This document shows positions 62,101 through 64,000 of a DNA stretch of 64,000 nucleotides, one piece after another (the stretch's first letter is position 1; every line of letters starts with the position of its first letter). Location: positions 1 to 64,000 of the forward strand of contig JAQMWT010000391.1 of NCBI GenBank assembly GCA_029834535.1, given 5' to 3'. The translations under genes and the position numbers were made by a program. The DNA is from Chrysophaeum taylorii. Lineage: Eukaryota; Sar; Pelagophyceae; Pelagomonadales; Pelagomonadaceae. The notes below the pieces were generated by a model. The model saw only the letters and a program-made list of their open reading frames with translations. It searched no databases and had not been told where the DNA came from.

Positions 62101-63190
62101 AGGCGCGACGCATCGTGTGGTGCACGACGATGCCGTCGTTTGGGGTGGTCGGGCTCTCGCTCGGCGACGTCGCCGGAGACGCGACCGGCGGCTCCGGCCG
62201 CGGGACGTCCGCGTCCGCCACCGCGTGGCGGCGCTCGAAGGCGAGGACGAGGGGCCTCGGCGCCCTCGCGAGCATCTTCGTCAGATCGCCAAACTGCTGC
62301 TTGGTGCGGGCGTCGGGGAGCGGGTCGCCGTTGCAGCCCACGAGCGCGTCGCCCTCGCGGAGGACGGAGCGCGCCGGGCACGTCGCCTTGATGCCGAGTA
62401 TGACGACGTCGCGCTTGCCGTCGTTTCGCACCGGCGTGAGCCGCAGCTGGATGCCGAGCGGCTGGCCTTCGTCGAAGGTCGCCTCGTACCGGTCGGGCGC
62501 CTCCACCTCGTGGTGGTGGTTTTCCTCCTCGCGCAGCTCCTCGAGCGTCTCCGAGCGACCCTCACGGCGATCGTCGTCGTCCACTTCCGACAACGTTGTC
62601 GGCTCCTTCTCCTCAGGCTCGCGCCGAAGCAGATTGTCGGTGGCGCGCTCGAGCGAGGCGCCAGCACGGTCGTACTCGGCCCCGAGGACCTCCGCCGTCT
62701 CGTTGGGAAAGAGGCTCGCGAGGACCCCCACGTCGCGATGCCGTTGCTCCCCCTCCTCCGGGTCGTCCTCCTCATCGTCGTCGTCGTCGTCGTCGTGGGT
62801 CGCCGTCGGCGAGGTTGGTTCGGATGGCAGCGAGACGGCGGCGTGCGCGAGAGGCGCGAGCACGCTGCACCAGGCGCGATGCTCGGTCGCGCCCCTCTCG
62901 CACGCGAGCACGATCGAGTACCCGTTGACGCGGTGCCGCAACTCAAATGCCTTGGGGGCGCGCTTCGGGCCTTGGACCTCCGCGTCGAGCAGCAGCTCGG
63001 ACAGCCGGAAGATCTTCCGCGGCGTCGTCCGCTTGTCGTCGCGGGGCCGGTGGTACCGAATCGTCCGTTCATCAGCGTCCACGACCACCAGCTTGCGCGC
63101 CCACTTCTTGCCCAGAGGGCCCTTCTCCATCTTGAGCAACTCCGCCTCGAGGTTGTGGATCCGAGGACTCCCGTCTCGCTGTGCCATCAT
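56156..63190 (-). CDS. PH-PDZx3-coiled-coil protein with C-terminal alpha-adaptin-like appendage
   Basis: About 2,344 residues in one exon. The open frame reaches 63244 only through a TTG; the first ATG is near 63190 (MMAQRDG). Domains by residue: PH ~10-120 (LLKMEKGPLGKKWARKLVVV); PDZ1 ~234-320 (PLGIQLRL, LREGDALVGCNG); PDZ2 ~380-467 (PLGFKLVL, LQVLDELVSVDG); PDZ3 ~476-560 (PLGLLLRL, KIGDDQLVAVHG); a long Ser/Pro/Glu-rich stretch; a Glu/Arg coiled coil ~1040-1590; a helical region; and ~2060-2344 resembling the AP-2 alpha appendage (GVLLQDDACPITVVVEHSYR; LESFRAAWDAIG; FRITVRSDSQDAAAAYRNVL). Suggests a scaffold linking membranes to endocytic accessory proteins. The adaptin trunk is absent. 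The plus-strand frames of up to 957 codons are antisense shadows. Confidence 0.78.
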   Translation of the reverse strand: MMAQRDGSPRIHNLEAELLKMEKGPLGKKWARKLVVVDADERTIRYHRPRDDKRTTPRKIFRLSELLLDAEVQGPKRAPKAFELRHRVNGYSIVLACERGATEHRAWCSVLAPLAHAAVSLPSEPTSPTATHDDDDDDDEEDDPEEGEQRHRDVGVLASLFPNETAEVLGAEYDRAGASLERATDNLLRREPEEKEPTTLSEVDDDDRREGRSETLEELREEENHHHEVEAPDRYEATFDEGQPLGIQLRLTPVRNDGKRDVVILGIKATCPARSVLREGDALVGCNGDPLPDARTKQQFGDLTKMLARAPRPLVLAFERRHAVADADVPRPEPPVASPATSPSESPTTPNDGIVVHHTMRRASMPGRRSPTLKLDLGRKDFTASFHGFPLGFKLVLAQYKHGRLAIQLNEISASCERFQELQVLDELVSVDGDSEFARPEVRQESFELATKTLSAAVRQRKLPLTLGFHRKPAVFSIDFEGKPLGLLLRLATFDGRNAVIVKAVEEKINSVAAARLKIGDDQLVAVHGKMLPRQCRAADFEKLMLDLKEVERWPLRLTFWRRSLGAQDEVVGHLPEKKKLRPIEVSSDRRVRDDSTVVPNKSAVPEKQQPAIVPDNEPISDERKDEPVEKEEASLEVEPPPRLEAARAAITAAQDFVEEAYSPLALEKAMNYDQTVTAPPPDEPAEPSVLSTQPSDREMDDFTLPPMESRETSALATAAAAAMLRVPGISHLSPTKEPGITPLDKSLVLPAETPEEEEEEEEGESPTLQGNQLDAAFAAAVEQPPTEMIVSPEPPREEPSKPSTAPERMSRLAAFLATGALPKSNEAAATSPASWSCPATEMGSPERASSTDSGHESPVSDVAVIGVLDESSEPLEDSGVPRRNPGWRSGKPSLVEAMTRQLEERIESEHPAYKVAPTVEGKKNEAEELVEALSTDQDSYGGVASTKKQLVESTMRRPSLEARSVSSDELPAPGTASRLSEVFDLKVAALSDDDIMDAPVGASSTVVTELIRSPYESDLSRLEDDEGSRPSQQMLLEEQVEALRRELERTSTELVRAKEALARETALAEDRVAAAEAAAAARTDLARLELDEAQREAARRFDLLDEAIRRTSPGYVAGDDMAKLREEVAVARHDAEVARLELEAAKRRELEAIDLARRDVDAARRDLRSKEEEEAAAADGVLSSSFPEEEVDDEEAEEDEEAEEEEESDLEDVADVVVDGSMDEDELEEVFGRRTLRDDDLSAAKELEEASKREEEVMAAELAAEAAAQIAQDRELLALEAERQRQEGELEADLALEARAREDAEELEAAMEALSEEAEEEEGLASWEEEDELLAEAKLQQESLERAEMLNRATQFDAAFHRFPPSDEDSALEAEMKEALEEEAAISRRLDEESEVAPIVFVDDDDDDDDDAAVYEGEEADTTAELGKVAAEREAAALEQKRRADEETREAFEELAAARKRELSKIEEARLELERELEEVRRQARDLEVEKRAIEASRQRELEQVEQQARGLEAEKRAVEEQRQRDLEGLRAAEDEIEAATRQEIASLGERARRAMDEATRRELVELRKTAEAARERELGKIEDARAEIFAAAPRNETCDALAAQHFERGLGGVELARECLRALSPPPTCKEMVAACCRASRSQADASWCDRRRVGAALRALASVDDDAAEREDFGDGGGWVAAIEEIVAYCDEALDFATLERTNQPALAAYFARLVDEGIVPREAFQAWRGRASALVSGGTGNERRRAAVALRQTDAWFSQLVAHLDDAARLSSASASSFGKESTTTTATTAGPAAAARRFPPTPAEVEIARELLDGPPSRALLDQVADVRPRGARVLAAMLAAGDLEVDDEVFEDVISRSAPALRLMLDLDVSEQAAAVAAVALASNGAVLSERLDALYDAGVVDEAGARAWRAVATVDAESARRAERQAEARAALLASEPFFEKRGLGTATQERRIEERLAAERSRVDAELARRLLDERTFLERRLEELETSRRARDLLLHDRSAGAFSPNDDSVSTPPRRTAVESFEEAKQTPPRRPDDDEEEEGRPLGLPPAAQPLVRERFLALLRSPRGVLLQDDACPITVVVEHSYRGARGWCQVEVENVSNDRLSDLAVDVFSDDERLPPPSPARRRRHRHDNNNNNNEAVVPPRLGVALDDSSNLAGIHLPPGAKIKCRVVADCRAPFVVPPELTLRFETRRRRHAYALRLPLAAPGFASPDDTDLESFRAAWDAIGRKTEQQQIVVSSRAPIDAPLLDDLRTAVVSQACRAGLVRGADTTKFTITAAAAIACADPPRRVPVLVRLEANAPARAFRITVRSDSQDAAAAYRNVLQALITSYIIM

Positions 63191-63578
63191 GTACACAAGG
63201 CGTCGAACATAATAGTCGTCGTCGTCGTCGTTTAACTCTTGCAACTCTTCCCTGTTTTGACGATTGTTGCAATGAGGGAACAGTCAACCTTGGGGTCCAC
63301 ACGAAGAAGCTAAAAAAGTCAAGGTCCGTTGCAAATTTCACGGTTGGGGGGGCATCCCATTCCATTCCATTCCATTCTTGGCGGCGGCGGCGGCGAGGGT
63401 CGGCGGGGGGGCGGCCTTCTCGCACGCTTGTGTGTGAAGCACCAGTCGGGATCTGGAGCGCGAGGAGGGAGTCACGACGTCGTCACGCCGACAACGACAC
63501 GTCGATCATCACTTCACACCAGAAACGTTCCGTTGAGATTGTACTGTTTTGTTCCTCTGGTGAAAGTTTATTTCGGGA
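63191..63578. promoter_or_regulatory. Head-to-head promoter region
   Basis: About 390 bp between divergent starts. CATTC repeats (63357-63375) and GGCGGCGGC. No clear core promoter element. Confidence 0.4.
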
Positions 63579-64000
63579 TGTTGCGTCGGCGGACTGCGAG
63601 GATCCGGATCGGGCCCGGGTTCCAGGCGATGCTGCCTCAGGACGCCGAGGCCGACGCCGTCGTAGAGACGGTAGAGGTGTGGTCCGGGAGCCGAGCGCCC
63701 CCCGACCTCGACGTGGAGGGGTTCTTGCGTCGCGCGAAGACGTTGGTCGTGAAACCGGGGCTCCACGTTCTGCCCGCCGACGACGGCGTGTACCTGGGAT
63801 TTCTGCACGACGCGGGCTACGACGTCGCAGCTGTGATCGAAAAGTTCCTGACGCTTCCCGGCGTCGTCGAGTCGGCGTGGCAGCCACGAGAAATCGCCGA
63901 CCTCGACGCGGCGCTCGCGAAGCACGACGACGATTTGCGGCGCGTGGCACCGTCCGTCCCGGACAAGACCTTCGGTCAGGTTGTGGCCTTCGTTTCTCGG
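63579..64000 (+). CDS. ELM2-SANT domain chromatin protein, 5' part
   Basis: Open from ATG 63579 to the window end with no stop, 140 codons seen. IRIGPGFQAMLPQD, then a VWSGSR stretch and VYLGFLHDAGYDVAAVIEKF form an ELM2 domain; AWQPREIADLDAALAKHDDD, LRRVAPSVP and KTFGQVVAFV form the start of a SANT domain. This pair occurs in MIER, CoREST/RCOR, MTA and related proteins that recruit class I histone deacetylases. Truncated by the window edge, so the family member cannot be named. Confidence 0.8.

Noticed and set aside
56771-63235. Long plus-strand open frames (957, 617, 542, 406 and 386 codons)
   Set aside because: They are antisense to the 2,344-residue gene, Arg/Ala/Leu- or Ser-rich without motifs, and arise from the GC-biased third positions and CTC/GAG codons of the real frame.
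1-64000. tRNA, rRNA or CRISPR arrays
   Set aside because: I looked for GGTTCGANNCC-type tRNA arms and for regularly spaced repeats and found none convincing. A covariance-model scan would be needed to exclude tRNAs with introns.

Overview
This window is nuclear DNA from a GC-rich, gene-dense eukaryote, most likely a unicellular alga or other protist. A stramenopile is my best guess, not a demonstrated one. The evidence is eIF2-beta, a YIPF5-type Golgi protein, an NDUFB3-like complex I subunit, a CIAO3/Nar1-type Fe-S assembly protein, EF-hand, PDZ and RING proteins, very short GT-AG introns (mostly 42-54 nt), and a large Copia-type retroelement.

Layout. 0-1.2 kb holds inverted copies of a dispersed repeat. 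1.2-6.3 kb (minus strand) holds a class C beta-lactamase-like serine hydrolase, a CIAO3/Nar1 homologue and an FG-GAP beta-propeller protein; all three are recognisable but broken by several one-base frame changes. 6.6-18 kb is a compact cluster of intact genes: a small secreted protein, an ABHD10-like hydrolase with the nucleophile serine replaced, an extended SDR, the NDUFB3-like subunit, a long unrecognised multi-exon protein, a gamma-glutamylcyclotransferase-like protein, and YIPF5 and eIF2-beta head-to-head. 18-21.8 kb is gene-poor, with a diverged tandem repeat. 21.9-25.8 kb holds a RING-H2 membrane protein and a 2OG-Fe dioxygenase.

26.2-40.8 kb is an AT-richer block of decayed Copia-like retroelement(s). 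Gag-like, protease, integrase, RVT_2 reverse transcriptase and RNase H pieces are recognisable. Between protease and integrase, in the same frame as the protease, lies a segment that reads as a C5-cytosine DNA methyltransferase-like domain; this is the most interesting item here. The block also carries a ~385-bp inverted repeat pair, a tandem duplication, LTR-like ends and a nested dispersed repeat.

41-50.5 kb is again gene-dense: a plastid- or secretory-targeted NmrA-like protein, an EEA1-type zinc-finger protein, a probably myristoylated EF-hand protein, a PH-like/PDZ protein, a two-pore channel-like protein, a dead non-LTR reverse transcriptase and a kelch membrane protein. 51-54.3 kb looks bacterial: decayed sequence followed by an intact iron-containing alcohol dehydrogenase, so either lateral transfer or contamination. 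55.3-64 kb holds a TEX30/KANSL3-like hydrolase, a ~2,340-residue single-exon PH-PDZx3-coiled-coil protein ending in an alpha-adaptin-like appendage, and the 5' part of an ELM2-SANT chromatin gene cut by the window edge.

Several genes sit head-to-head with 45-390 bp between start codons, implying shared promoters. Membrane-traffic and scaffold functions recur (YIPF5, EEA1-like, PDZ proteins, adaptin appendage), but nothing here forms an operon-like pathway. No rRNA, tRNA or CRISPR array was recognised.
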